64,000 bases of DNA. Source: Dipteronia dyeriana. Lineage: Eukaryota; Streptophyta; Magnoliopsida; Sapindales; Sapindaceae. The position numbers were made by a program, and so were the translations under genes. The first letter of the stretch is position 1; each line of letters opens with the position of its first letter. The notes under the pieces are model-generated. The model did no database searches, was not told the origin of the DNA, and worked only from the letters and a program-made list of their open reading frames with translations. The stretch is from NCBI GenBank assembly GCA_032871835.1, contig CM065297.1, positions 18,218,098 through 18,282,097 of the forward strand, written 5' to 3'. This document shows, in pieces, positions 1 through 10,979 of the stretch.

Positions 1-146
1 TTGGTGTTCCATTAAGCAATTGGCATGCAGAACAATTACGTACTATAATGTGTTATACTGTTATAGTTACAATAGTATGGCAGCTATGAGGAAAACAAAG
101 AGATTAGTGCAATTACATATTAGAATACGAATAGAAGGAAACTAAC

Positions 147-2744
147 CTTGTCTATGATGATGCAAACCTTGCCAAACAAGTTCTCAGGTATAGAGTTGCA
201 CCTTAAAACCTCTTGCAACACCTATAGAGAGAATGATAACACTCAAAACATAAACACGTATGGAAAGACTAGATGCACGAATCTAAAATAGAACTATAGA
301 AGACACTGCATGGAATTCAAACTTAAATTTTTTTGAAGGAATATAGCAGTGATTTCTAAGTATCTTCAATGGTGTAAAACAATCACAAGCATGGTGAAAA
401 GAATTGTGCCTCGTTAGGGATTCGCTTCTACACTTGCACAAGTCTGCAATGTAGTACTCCTGTATTTAACTATTGTGAGGAAGCACAGGAGAGTACATTC
501 TTGCCTACAGACTACAATCTGAGTTGCACTAAAGAAAAGCATAGAATCATGAAGCAGTGCAATTTATGGTGAGTTTCAAACAACAAATTTGTAGGAAATG
601 TTAAGAGGTTTTTCAACTGTGACTCCAAGGTCCTAACTGCAGAAGCCTTGTATAGACCATAAACTCATACACAGCAGAAAAATGACTCTTTCATCAGACA
701 ATCAAACACACCACCCTTGAAAAATCCCTTACTGTTTACATAATATGTAATCAACTAAATGTCTAGGAATACTTCTCTTTTGAGTCTTCACAGCCAAAGT
801 TGAAAACAGATATTAATATAGGGAACCCGTGTCGGGATACTAGGGGCACTTAATAAAGTAGAAACATATATTAAAAACTCAATGTGTTGCAAAGGATGAA
901 CTTAGAGAAAGACTGAAGATTGATAAATAAGTTTATTAAATTCCTCAGAGTCCATGTTCAAGGAACAAATGATTATACCTTTCGGCTAGACACCCTAAAT
1001 CCAACATCTGATGCAGTGATTCCAAGTCGCTTAAAAAATGTTACAATAGAAGAAATAAGTTCTGCTTCGGCCTGCAATACCAAAAAAAAAAAAAAAAAAG
1101 ATAAGCTTGATAGAGAAAGAAAACGAACATAAAGACTATAATTCAACATATGAAGTGCATCATGCAACCAGCTTGAGCAAAAAAATGACAGCGAGTCTAC
1201 AGAAAAAGAGGAGATGAGGATGACTCGGTGCTTGTACACATGGATATGTCCCTCGGTAACCACTACACTTATGCAAATGGTTTTAGTCTCAAGAGATGAA
1301 AATTACTGGGTATGAGTATGGCTGCACTCTTGTTACACTGTTCTGATATGTGATGAACTATTCACATGGCATTGCTGTTTTTAAATAAATGTGCACCTTT
1401 CAATCGATAAACCTTTGGTAGTGGAACAACATTCTACTTGTCTGAGTAATTCCTAAATTTAGGAAGTTCAAAATTAACCTCAAAATAGGTTTTAGGATCT
1501 TACAACAATATGTTTAGGCTAAGGGAGTCATAAACTTCCAGAACTAAATATAGAGAGCATGTCATGGGCATGCCCACTCAAATCAACAATGGAAATCTAA
1601 CAGAATATCTTATTAGTTCACATATCAAGTCAAATTGGCAGCACATACTGTCACTTCAGGTATGCCAATAATATCCATATTCCACTGGTAGTGCTCACGA
1701 CGCCGTCCCCTTGTCATTCTCTCATACCGCCAGCACTGTCCTATGGCAAACCATTTCAATGGGAGTGAGACAGATTTTCTGGACCAAAAAAGACATGGGG
1801 ATCAAATTCTGGCATCCTTACCTGGATACAAAAATCATAAGTAAATAACTATTTGAGAAAACCTAAACTTTTTGCACATAGAAGAAAAAACCAATAAATT
1901 TAAATACATTATGCATTATTTAAAAGCATGAACATCAATACACTTCTGTTTCGGGGGGAAAAAAAAGTACCCCTTCTGTATAACCAGTCTTGCCAAAGAA
2001 GGAGTGAGTTCAGGTCTCAATGCAACTCGGCGATTTCCTCTATCTTCAAAACAATACAACTACATGGAAATCGAAAAGGAAGTAATGAGTGTTACACACT
2101 GTCGTAGTTCAAAAGGTTTTTGCCTTTCAACTTCCCTCCTCATAATCAGATTTAGTAATGTTGCATAGTGCAATTCCATTTATTTATTTTAACCATTCTA
2201 ATATAAATATTCGAAAACAACAGAAAAGAAAATATAACAATGGCAACAAGAAGAAGCAGAGATCAACCTGGTCACGAATCTCCTCCCCTGCTTTTCGAAT
2301 AAACAGCGCCTCAGTCTCTAACACGGGATAATCAACCTCCTCGAATCCAAACAGCCTCGAAACCTAAAAGTCGTACTTTGATACACAAACATAAAAGCAT
2401 ACACTCACAAATACATGATTGTACTTAAAACAATTCAAAGAACCCCAAACCTCTCTGAAATTGTTGAAGAGCCAATTACGAAGTCGCATTTCCTCGGGAG
2501 GGAAATCTCTGGTACCTTTGGGGGGATTGACGTCGATTCTCTGTATCTCCTCCGAGACTGACGGCGGCGGAGAAAGCGCGCCTGACCTGCCGCCATTTCG
2601 CGCGGACTCGGATGTCGCTAAAGAACAGAGGTTTCTAGGGTTTAGCAACTGCTTAGGAATTGGGAATTTACGAGGAGAGAAAGTAGAGTGAGACAATAAT
2701 AGAGGTTTGAGATAGAAGGACAGTGAAGAATGGATTGCAGGCAT
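147..2744 (-). CDS. Histidyl-tRNA synthetase, organellar type (5' six exons; gene runs off the left edge)
   Basis: Class II aminoacyl-tRNA synthetase that charges tRNA-His. Six exons on the minus strand join in frame: 2451-2744, 2268-2363, 1971-2059, 1649-1778, 979-1071 and 147-221, all with GT-AG borders. The N-terminus starts [13 protein letters not shown] and is rich in Ser, Leu and basic residues without acids for about 40 residues, as expected for a plastid/mitochondrial transit peptide. The catalytic domain follows: [20 protein letters not shown] in exon 1, [16 protein letters not shown] in exon 2, [13 protein letters not shown] in exon 3, and the class II motif 2 stretch [16 protein letters not shown] in exon 4. 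Exons 5 and 6 continue with [17 protein letters not shown] and [16 protein letters not shown] chose the ATG at 2744 because a longer upstream frame has no targeting character. The C-terminal catalytic part and anticodon-binding domain lie beyond position 1. No stop or frameshift is seen in any visible exon, so this looks functional. Confidence 0.95.
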
Positions 2745-2900
2745 TTTGTGATAGAGAGAGCAAGTGCCTACACTGCACACACCAGTGCACCACACTGCCA
2801 CTGCATTGGAGCTAGCAAGGTAAGATCACGGAGAAGATAGTGTTTCCTTTCGTTATTGGGCCGATAATGGGTCGGCCAAATATGAGTAAGCCCAAAATCG
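2745..2900 (-). promoter_or_regulatory. Upstream region of the histidyl-tRNA synthetase gene with site II-like motifs
   Basis: Just upstream of the start codon the plus strand holds TTGGGCCGATAATGGG and a second GGGCC-like site, and slightly further out AAGCCCAAAA. GGCCCA/TGGGCC boxes (site II elements) are typical of plant genes for translation and organelle functions. No clear TATA box is seen. Assignment as promoter is by position and motif only. Confidence 0.45.
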
Positions 2901-4013
2901 ATGTCTTTGAGAATTGAGACTACGCTGCTAGAGAGGTTTCAAAAAAGGATCGGACTAGAAATACTGATCAGGACTTCTAGCTCAAGCTTATTTAATTGTA
3001 AAATAAAAAAAGAAAAGAGAATGTAATAATTATTTTATTATGAATATATAAATATATATTTGACTTTAGATAATTGCATTGTTAATGTGAATATGTATTT
3101 CTCTAAAAAAAATTCAAAAATAGCTCCATAGTAAATGGAAATACTGACGTGATATTATTCAAAAGCTTAAAAATATATATTTATATTAGAGATGCTCTTA
3201 AGGGTATTATTAACAAAAAAATATGATGTGGGGTGTAGTTACAAATTCCAGGCGTATATCATAATATCAATACAGCCACTTCAAATAGAGTACATTGGGC
3301 CTCACATTTACATAATTATGGGTCTCTCTGAGGCCCATTGTTAAAAAATGGATGAAAAGGAAGATTGAGAAACAATTGTGTGACAAAAACTCACAAATCA
3401 AGGAATCCATATATATATATATATATATAGGTGACAAATTGACAATCATCATATATCATTGAAATGGACCATGCCATGCCACAGTCGTAAAGAGAGTGAA
3501 AAAAAAAAACAAATAAAAAGAGAAAAGTTGATCAACTTTTATAGCTAAAGCTGTACTACAAACTGGTGCGAGGAGGAAAAGTTGTGGAGAAATAAGAAAT
3601 TGCAAGGAAAGTTGCGGATAGTTGTTGCCTTGTGTTGTTGGTTGCTACCACGTGAAAATAATGCTATACATACACTACACTAAATATTAAACAAGTAAAT
3701 TTTATGTGAATCATAATTATAACATGTGTGTGGCCCATGAAATACTGAAGAATAAACCAAAAAATAAATAAAAAATGTACAATTCATTTATTTCTCATTT
3801 TCTCTCAACAACAACTGATATTGTTAATTTGTTCACCAGGGAAAACGTGGTCCATGTTATAATATACCCGACAAGGCCGCAGTTTTCAGAGTAAAATCCA
3901 TTAGTATGGGTCTGCCAACAATTATAGCGTGAAAACACAAAAGCCTGCAACATTCTACGCGTACCGCCCATTGATTTTTTTTTTTCCTTTTTTTTTCTTT
4001 GTTTTCTTTATCG
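2901..4013. other. AT-rich intergenic stretch without a recognisable gene
   Basis: Short ORFs only. It includes a short (TA)n run near 3410-3430 and poly-A/T tracts. No domain or element could be recognised. Confidence 0.5.
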
Positions 4014-4190
4014 AGACCTCCATCGGAGGTTGTTCGACAGAGTTCAAACTCTAACGGAAGTCAAATCAACCTCCATGGAAGTCAAACCTCTACTGGAGTT
4101 CAATTTCGACTTTCAATTGGAGGTTGATTTCGACCTCAATTGAAGGTTTGTTCCTCTCCATTGACCTTCCATGGAGGCTTTTGAAAAACT
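4014..4190. repeat. Degenerate short palindromic repeats around ACCTCCATGGAAGTCAA
   Basis: The motif ACCTCCATNGGAGGTTG and its inverse recur several times in about 175 bp, for example CAACCTCCATGGAAGTCAAA, TTTCAATTGGAGGTTGATTT and GACCTCAATTGAAGGTTTG. Spacing is about 20-30 bp and copies alternate in orientation, giving a chain of small imperfect hairpins. No coding frame is present. The origin is unknown. Confidence 0.55.
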
Positions 4191-4360
4191 AAAAATGACA
4201 ATGACAATGACGTAATAAAAAAAGGAAACGTGGGTACTTTAATCTATTGATATCATTTAAACTTAATTTATTAAACTAGTGACACTTTTTAAATTCAGTC
4301 CAAAAGATTGTTATTTCCCTTCCAGTATTTATGCATGTATATATATATATACATATATAT

Positions 4361-4474
4361 GGGAGAACTTTAAAAGTAACCAAAAAAATTAGTGTGTTTA
4401 TTATTTTTATCTAAGATTAGTAAATATATTGTTTTTACCAATATTTTCACATTTGGGACAAAATTGCCCTTAAG
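4361..4474 (+). repeat. Left terminal inverted repeat of the 5.4 kb MULE-like element
   Basis: Matches the inverted sequence at 9691-9800 with many substitutions and small gaps. It ends near the shared GCCCTT/ACCCCTT motif. Confidence 0.6.
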
Positions 4475-4589
4475 TGATAATGAATTGAAAAAACAAAAAT
4501 AAATTGAAAATGAATTAATAGATAATTGAAACAAAAAAAAAAAACAAATACAAAACACAATCCCCAAAACTGAGAGTTGAGAGAGACTT

Positions 4590-4830
4590 GTGAGAGACTA
4601 TTACCAAACCGACGAGTTGCGAGAGATCACACCGGACGACGACCACCACCATGACTCGACGACGACGACGAGGCAAGCCGGACATGCAGACGGCGACGAC
4701 GAAACACGAGAGATGAGTGGCGACGAGAGCCGACGAATTCGCGAGACCTGCTCTGTCGCCGCCGACCACCACGAGGAGCCACCGACGACTTGGAGACGGA
4801 GACGATGCGGTCCAGTCACCAACGGTAAGC
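4590..4830 (+). other. GC-rich block with possible captured exon
   Basis: A sudden GC-rich island inside AT-rich element DNA. It reads as a charged peptide rich in Asp, His, Arg and Thr in one frame and is also open on the other strand, so coding cannot be decided. It ends in a donor-like sequence (CACCAACG|GTAAGC), and CAGTCACCAACGG is repeated at about 5868-5880, suggesting an internal duplication. No family recognised. Confidence 0.3.
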
Positions 4831-6239
4831 ACCTCCTCTTGACAATTGGCTTTACGGTTTCAACAGAAGATTGGGTCTTTGGTATTGATTTCGAAATTGA
4901 TTTTCATTTAAAAATTATCAAATTGATTTTGTTAAGTTGTTAACAAATCGATCTTGTTCACTTGTAATAGATTTCAAAAATTGAGGAGGGATTTTAAGAA
5001 ATTAATTTTGTTCACATGTGATTGATTTTGAAACTGTTTTGAACTTGTGATTTCCATAGATACATTGAAAAAGCTTGAAGCTTTAGAGTGTTTTTTATAT
5101 CTGGTATTTAGCGTGATTTGCATGTTTAAATTTTTAGCATGATTTGTGGGTCCAAACTAAAACAACATAAAAGTATATCTAAGGCCCACAATTATATATG
5201 TTTTAGCCATAATTTTCACTCCCATAGGCTGAAAATGTACTCATAATATCCTAACTAGCTGTTTGATGTTGGTGGACATGATTTCTCATATTGTTATAGT
5301 TTTGTATAGAGTGGTGTGAGTGGTTATTGTGGTGAATTTTTTGTATGATCTCAGCTGATGATGGAGAGTATAGTTCTTGGATTTGTGGGAATAATTTAGA
5401 TGGAAAAAAAAATATTTGAACATTAACCATACGCATTCCTGTACAAGTTCAATCAAAATTGGGATAACAACTCCATAGCAGTTGAAAGTTGTCATGGTGT
5501 CTGTAATTTGTAATTTTGAATCATTAATAGTTAAAAAAAATACTTATATTAATTAATTAATTAATTAATTTGATTTTGAATTTACAAAAGCCCTTTCATC
5601 TTCCTCAATTCTCTTTATAAAAACCACTCCAAAATCTCACATTTATTTCGGAATTGATTTTGATTGATACATTAACAAATTTATTTTGATATATTTCGAA
5701 ATTGATTTTGATAGATACATTAACAATTTGATTTTGTCCACTTATGATAGATTTTGAAATTTTAACAAGGATTTCCTGTTGGATACCAAGTTCCTTGCTT
5801 GACCTCTTCTATTAATAATAGTTGATATTGATCATCTTCGAAATTATAATAGGGATTTCAGTTTCAGTCACCAACGGTTTGCACTTCCTTTATTATTTAA
5901 AAAAAATTGTAAATTTATTTCTGAACATGTGTGTAAAAATAGTTTGCATGATTTGTGTGACCAAATTCAAACAACATAAAAGGATGTCTCAGTAGATGAT
6001 GATTAGACCCCACTTATTTTTTGTTTGTTTGGACATCTCAGTGTATAATAGAACGGTGTCTTGATAGTGAGTGTGTCTTCACTAGAAGGACCCTCTTTTC
6101 TTTCTTCAACCAGTGTATGTGTGTTTTTTACGGTTTATTCTGAAAGTTGTGTTATTGTTTGTTGTGATGATGATCATGTGGTTGATATATGGGTTAGCAT
6201 GTTAAAATAGTGATAGACTTTGGAAGCAACCGAAATGTT
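4831..6239. other. Non-coding interior of the MULE-like element with duplicated AT-rich segments
   Basis: Segments such as AAATTGATTTTGATTGATAC and GATTTTGTTCACTTGTAATAG recur in diverged form at about 4890-5040 and 5640-5770. A (TTAA)n run lies near 5550. No gene seen. Confidence 0.45.
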
Positions 6240-6485
6240 AAAATAGTGGTCCAGTCAATGAGTTGTTGTGAACCGGTGTATTTTAATGATGTGAAATAGT
6301 GTGTTTAATTATTGAACCAGTGTGTTTAATCCATGAAAGATGGTGTGTGTAATTGTTGTGAACCGGTGTGTATAATTGTTATGAACCGGTGTGTTTAATT
6401 CATGTGAGCTGGTGTGTTTAATTAGATATGACTGGTGTGTTTAATTGGGTATTATCAGATGTGTGTAATTAGGTATGACTGGTGT
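6240..6485 (+). repeat. Minisatellite, unit about 20 bp around CCGGTGTGTTTAATT
   Basis: About nine to ten diverged copies of GAACCGGTGTGTTTAATTNT directly precede the Ulp1-like exon. The same motif returns at 7085-7215 and, in inverted orientation, at 8283-9170. Confidence 0.8.
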
Positions 6486-6635
6486 GGAGTATTTATTTGC
6501 AAGTCTGTAGAGACGGCAATTGTGAAAAAGGGTCACTGGAACTGGGGACAGAAAGAAATGACTGACTTCCAAAAAGAAATTGCATTTGAGATATATAATA
6601 ATAGTGTGCCATACAAGTCTCACATAGATTTGTAG
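6486..6635 (+). pseudogene. Ulp1 (C48 cysteine protease) C-terminal fragment inside the MULE-like element
   Basis: The plus frame reads CGVFICKSVE, then about 20 residues later FQKEIAFEIYNNSVPY, then a stop. This matches the pattern of the C-terminal part of Ulp1/SENP-like SUMO proteases: the DCGVF active-site cysteine followed by an Ile/Glu helix, and a terminal R/QKKIA-EIYNN-type helix. The aspartate expected just before the cysteine is displaced by one residue (YDWCGVF). The catalytic His/Asp part was not found upstream, where minisatellite begins. Ulp1-like genes are known cargo of some plant MULEs. It is a short fragment, hence not functional. Confidence 0.55.
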
Positions 6636-7074
6636 ACTAATTTCCAGGTTCGAATACCTCTCAACCTTTTTCCATGATATGTTCTTTTTTTTTCACAACT
6701 TATTACTTCATTGTTTTTTTTTTACAACTGATCGTTCGTTGCTTTTTTTTTCTCACAGGTGGATATCTATACCATGGGTGTTTTTGACAACCGGTTGCTT
6801 CATGGTTGTACATGGACAATTGCATTCGAAAACCTCTCAACCTTTTTTTTTCTTTTGGTGAAGGCGGGGGAAAATGTTGTTTTGTTTAGTTTTTGGATGT
6901 TTAGTTTGGATGTTTTGTTTCAAAACAGCTTTGTATAGTGCTTGTTTTTTAGTTACTGGTGTTATTTTGTGGATGTTTAGAATGCAGCTAACTTAGACAT
7001 GTCCGTTGTTGGAATGATGGTATTGATGAATTGTTTTGAATCAAAATACAGCTGACTTAGAATTGAACACTGTT

Positions 7075-7215
7075 GTGTTTAATTTTGAAGCGTTGGTGTT
7101 TAATTTGTAAGCAGTTGTGTGTTTAATTGTCCGATAACACCGGTGTGTTTAATTCTTGAGCACCGGTGTATTTAATTCTTGAGCACCAGTGTATTTTATT
7201 ATTATGGCACATGTG
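7075..7215 (+). repeat. Second small patch of the GTGTGTTTAATT minisatellite
   Basis: Five to six copies such as CACCGGTGTGTTTAATTCTT, same orientation as the 6.2 kb array. Confidence 0.65.
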
Positions 7216-7246
7216 TGTTTAAACAAATTACGTAAAAACGTTATAG

Positions 7247-7690
7247 AAAATAAATATGTAATTGTAGTTTCTAATCAAATTACAAGTACACAAGCATCCA
7301 TTTCATGTCTACAACCATCCATTTCTAATTCCTTGCATAAAATAAAAACATAATCGTAGTTTCTAAGCAAATTATAAGTACACAAACATTCATTTCATGT
7401 CTGCAACTATCCATTTCTAATTCCTTGCATAAAATAAAAACGTAATTGTTGTTTCCAAACAAATTACAATTACATAGCCATCCATTTATAATTCCTTGCA
7501 TAAAATAAAAACGTAATTGTAGTTTCCAAGTAAATTACAAGTATACAACCATCCATTTATAATTCCTTGCATAAAATAAAAACGTAATTGTAGTTTCCAA
7601 GCAAATTACAAGTACACAACCATCCATTTCTAATTCCTTGCATAAAATAAAAACGTAATTGTAGTTTCCAAGCAAATTACAAGTTCACAA
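7247..7690 (+). repeat. Tandem repeat of 71-92 bp units
   Basis: About 5.5 copies of a unit beginning AAAATAAAAACGTAATTGTA and ending ATTCCTTGCAT. The first two copies are about 92 bp and carry an additional CATTTCATGTCTACAAC segment; the later ones are about 71 bp and nearly identical to each other, so the shorter form seems to have amplified more recently. Confidence 0.85.
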
Positions 7691-8282
7691 CACAAAACTA
7701 AATGTAATGCTTATATTATTTAATTGAAGTACAATCCATCCAATAGTTACAAACTGAAAAATATAATATAATCATATCAGCAACCTTATTTGGTTTCACC
7801 TTCTGTATAGCCAACTGATGCTTCTTAAAATTTGGGGTCCATGAAATATCTTTGATTTATTTGCACGCTTTAACATTGTTGTAATGAAAGAACCAATTTA
7901 TTCCCATGGACATTTAAAATATGCACACAAATCTCTAAAGTTTACAAAAAAAAACCCAAAAAAAAAAACATTTCCACATCACTATCATCTTTGATTTCCG
8001 GTCAGGCAAGCCTAAGCCTAACACCAGTATCAACCAAAGTTCTTAACTCAATGGTAAACCTTATTAAGTCAACATTTGCAACGCTTTGTACAACCCTAGA
8101 CAACTTACCATACCTCAAATTCCTACGAACTTTCACAAACTTTGTTTCACCACCCTTGTAAAAGTTTCTCACTCATTTGCCACCATAAGTGATTGTCAAT
8201 TTCGCTGGGTCCATTCCTGCATTTCAACCAATCGATATCTCACATTTAGATTATAATTTATTAAACCAATCACACATTATAC

Positions 8283-9170
8283 AAGGTGCAACCAATTAAA
8301 CACATCATAGCATATCAACTAAACACACCATGACAACTCAATTAAACACGCACGGGTAACCCAATTAAACACACCATGACAAATCAATTTAAACACACCA
8401 AGACATACCAATTTAAAACAAACCAGGGCATACCACATTAAACACACCATGACACACCAAATTAAACACACTAGGACGTACCAAATTAAACACATCAGGG
8501 CATGCCACATTGAACACACCATAACACAATGACAAACTAATTAAACACACCATGACACACCAAATTAAACACACTAGAACGTACCAAATTAAACACATCA
8601 GAGCATACCACATTAAACACACCAGAGCATGCCACATTGAACACACCATAACAAACCAATTAAACACACTAGGGTAGCCTAATTAAACACACAAGTGCAA
8701 ACCAAATTAAACACACCAGCACATACCAATTTAAACACACTAGTACATACCACATTAAACACACCATGACAAACCAATATACTAAAGAAACCATGGCATA
8801 CCAAATTAAACACACCATGGCACACTAAATTAAACACACCAGGGCGTACCAAATTTAACACACAAGTGCACACCACATTAAACAAACCATGACAAACCAA
8901 TTAAACACACCAAGCCACACCACATTAAACACATCATGACAAACCTATTAAACACACCAGGACAAACCAATTAAACACACTACAGAAAACATTAAAATCA
9001 ATAAAGGCACACCACATTCAACACACCATGAGAAACAAATTAAACACACTGTGTCAACAAATTTAAACACACCAAGGCATATCACTTTAAACACACCAGC
9101 GATAAAAATTAAACACAACAAGAGAAATCAATTAAACACATCACGGTTTACGAATTAAACACACCAAATT
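8283..9170 (-). repeat. Large minisatellite, unit about 21 bp (AATTAAACACACCATGACA)
   Basis: About 40 diverged copies. It is the inverted counterpart of the GTGTGTTTAATT arrays at 6.2 and 7.1 kb. Because the unit is often a multiple of three, the minus strand stays open for stretches and reads a seven-residue repeat like VCHGVFN. I do not consider it a real gene. Confidence 0.85.
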
Positions 9171-9690
9171 TAACCATCTCCTTAACCTTGTAATCTGCAT
9201 ATGAAACAAATAAAAATAGGATACATACCTCTACAAGAAGGATCTGGAGAATCTCGATTCATCATAACAACTTAAGCAAAAATTCGTGAAATATAAAACT
9301 CAATCCCTAAAATTCGAACAAAAATCTGAATCTCATATATATGGGTTTTTTTTTGTGAATTATAAAGACAAAAAAAATAGCTTTACAACAGTTTCAATAG
9401 TGGTAGAGATTGAAGAGATATTTGTGTTTATTGTCTTTCGGACATGAGAGACAACCGATTGAACAAATCGAAGGACGAAGGTGCGAAAATGGGAGACCCA
9501 TGATGACAGACTGAAGATTTTCAGACAATGGGAGACCGGTGATTTGAAGAAAATGAAGAGAAGGAAATTTCAGACAAAAGAAATGGTAAACGGTGAAGAA
9601 GCAAATAGAGAGAAACCATAAGATGTAGAAGACAAACTTTTCAGACAATACGAGATAATAATAAAACATATGATGAATAAATGAATAAAT

Positions 9691-9799
9691 AAGGGGTAAT
9701 CGAGTCTTTACATCTAAAGATTTGGTAGAAACAATAAATTTATTAATCATGGCTAAAAACAATAGGCCTATTTAATTTTAGACTAAAAAGGGGTATTTC

Positions 9800-9800
<1 letters not shown>
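9691..9800 (-). repeat. Right terminal inverted repeat of the 5.4 kb MULE-like element
   Basis: Inverted partner of 4361-4474, followed at once by (CT)n and (TA)n. Confidence 0.6.

Positions 9801-9846
<46 letters not shown>
9801..9846. repeat. (CT)n(TA)n microsatellite
   Basis: Uninterrupted CT repeats followed by TA repeats at the border of the MULE-like element. Confidence 0.95.
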
Positions 9847-9851
<5 letters not shown>

Positions 9852-10023
9852 TTTAATTAAGATGTTAATTGTCTTTCCTAATGTTGTATCAGGTTATAGT
9901 ATAGAAGAAAATTCTTTAGTTTTTCTGTTCTAATCAATTACCGCATTGATTTTAATAAAATTGTTTAGTGTAACTTATACGTGCCAACACCAAGTTAGTG
10001 TCATATGAACTATTTACACTTAA

Positions 10024-10976
10024 GGGGCCGTTTGGTATGGGGTAATCAAAATAATGTGATTCCCGAGAAAGTTAAACACAGGAATGTGATTCCTGGGAAA
10101 CTTGTACACGTGTGTTTGGTTGTGTGGGAATATTTTGTAGGATTTCTGGGAATATCAAGTAAACATGTTTGGTTGTACATGGGAATTTATTTTATTATTA
10201 TTAAAAACTAAAAAAAAAATCAACTTATATGGTTAAAAAAATAACCAGATCCATTTCTCAAACATCATCACCATCATCCCTTTCTTTCCATCTCTCTCTG
10301 TCTTTCTCTCCAAATCATCTCCACGTCGTCGTCGTCGCGGCCTTCGTCCGGTCTTGTCTTCGTCTCCATCTTTATCGAAGCTCCCCGCCGCGTCTGCATC
10401 GAAGCTCGCCATCATCGTCGTCATCATCGAAGCTCGCCATCATCGTCGCCATCATCGAAGCTTGCTGTCATCGTCTTTGTCTTCGTTCACCGTCGTCGTC
10501 TTCGTTCACCGTCGTCGTCTTCATTCACCGTCGCCGTTGTCGTCTTCATTCACCATCGTCGTCTTCGTCTTCGTCATCGTCATCATCGAACCTCATCATC
10601 GAGCAACTCAGATTTATAGTTGTTGTATTTTTTTTTTCCTTTTTCTGCTGCTGATGATGTTTGAGAAATGGATTTGTGGGAAAAGTTTTAATAGAAGATT
10701 ATTTGAGTTATTACTTTGTTTTGATTAGGGATTTCAAAAATGAAATTGGGGATTTTGTTATTAACGTGAAGAAGGATTGTGAAGAACAGAGAAGAAGAAA
10801 AAAAAATTAATGAGTGTGGGACCCATGGTGGGAATCAGATGGAGGTAATCTGAAACCCACCTATTTTGATGGGAATCACTTTCCCGGTAAACAAAAAACC
10901 CAAACCTGTTACCAAACATGGGAATGCTCTGAGATTCTCATTCTCATGCAAAGATACCACCATACCAAACGGCTCC
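10024..10976. mobile_element. PIF/Harbinger (Tourist-type) non-autonomous element, 953 bp
   Basis: Ends GGGGCCGTTTGGTATGG and CCATACCAAACGGCTCC form terminal inverted repeats, flanked on both sides by the 3-bp duplication TAA (10021-10023 and 10977-10979), which is diagnostic for PIF/Harbinger. Subterminal GGGAATCACTTTCCC-like pieces are also inverted. The interior holds a strong CGTCGT/CATCATCG low-complexity tract (about 10320-10600) and no transposase. Confidence 0.85.
10320..10600 (+). repeat. Imperfect CGTCGTCTTCGTTCACCG low-complexity tract
   Basis: Trinucleotide-like CGT/CAT/TCG sequence with repeats of TCGTCTTCGTTCACCGTCG. It keeps frames open as Ser/Val/His-rich peptides that are not judged real. 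Confidence 0.8.
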
Positions 10977-10979
10977 TAA

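Larger units (their letters stand above)
4361..9800. mobile_element. Mutator-like element with long terminal inverted repeats and a Ulp1 fragment
   Basis: The two ends are diverged inverted repeats. The left end at 4361 reads GGGAGAACTTTAAAAG; the reverse complement of the right end at 9800 reads GGAAATACCCCTTTTTAG. They stay alignable for about 110 bp, including TTATTGTTTTTAGCC against TTATTATTTTTATCT. Both ends abut TA-rich simple repeats, which hides any 9-bp target duplication. Inside are a GC-rich block near 4600-4830, several minisatellites and one degenerate exon resembling the C-terminal end of a Ulp1 protease. No transposase is seen, so the element is non-autonomous. The long TIR and Ulp1 cargo suggest the MULE class; this is an inference, because superfamily-specific terminal bases cannot be verified by eye. 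Confidence 0.65.

Noticed and set aside
8319..8900. Minus-strand frames with repeated VCHGVFN-like peptides
   Set aside because: A product of the 21-bp minisatellite; frames are short, overlapping and broken.
10229..10728. Two overlapping Ser/His/Val-rich frames of 124-141 residues
   Set aside because: Low-complexity CGT/CAT repeats inside a MITE keep several frames open.
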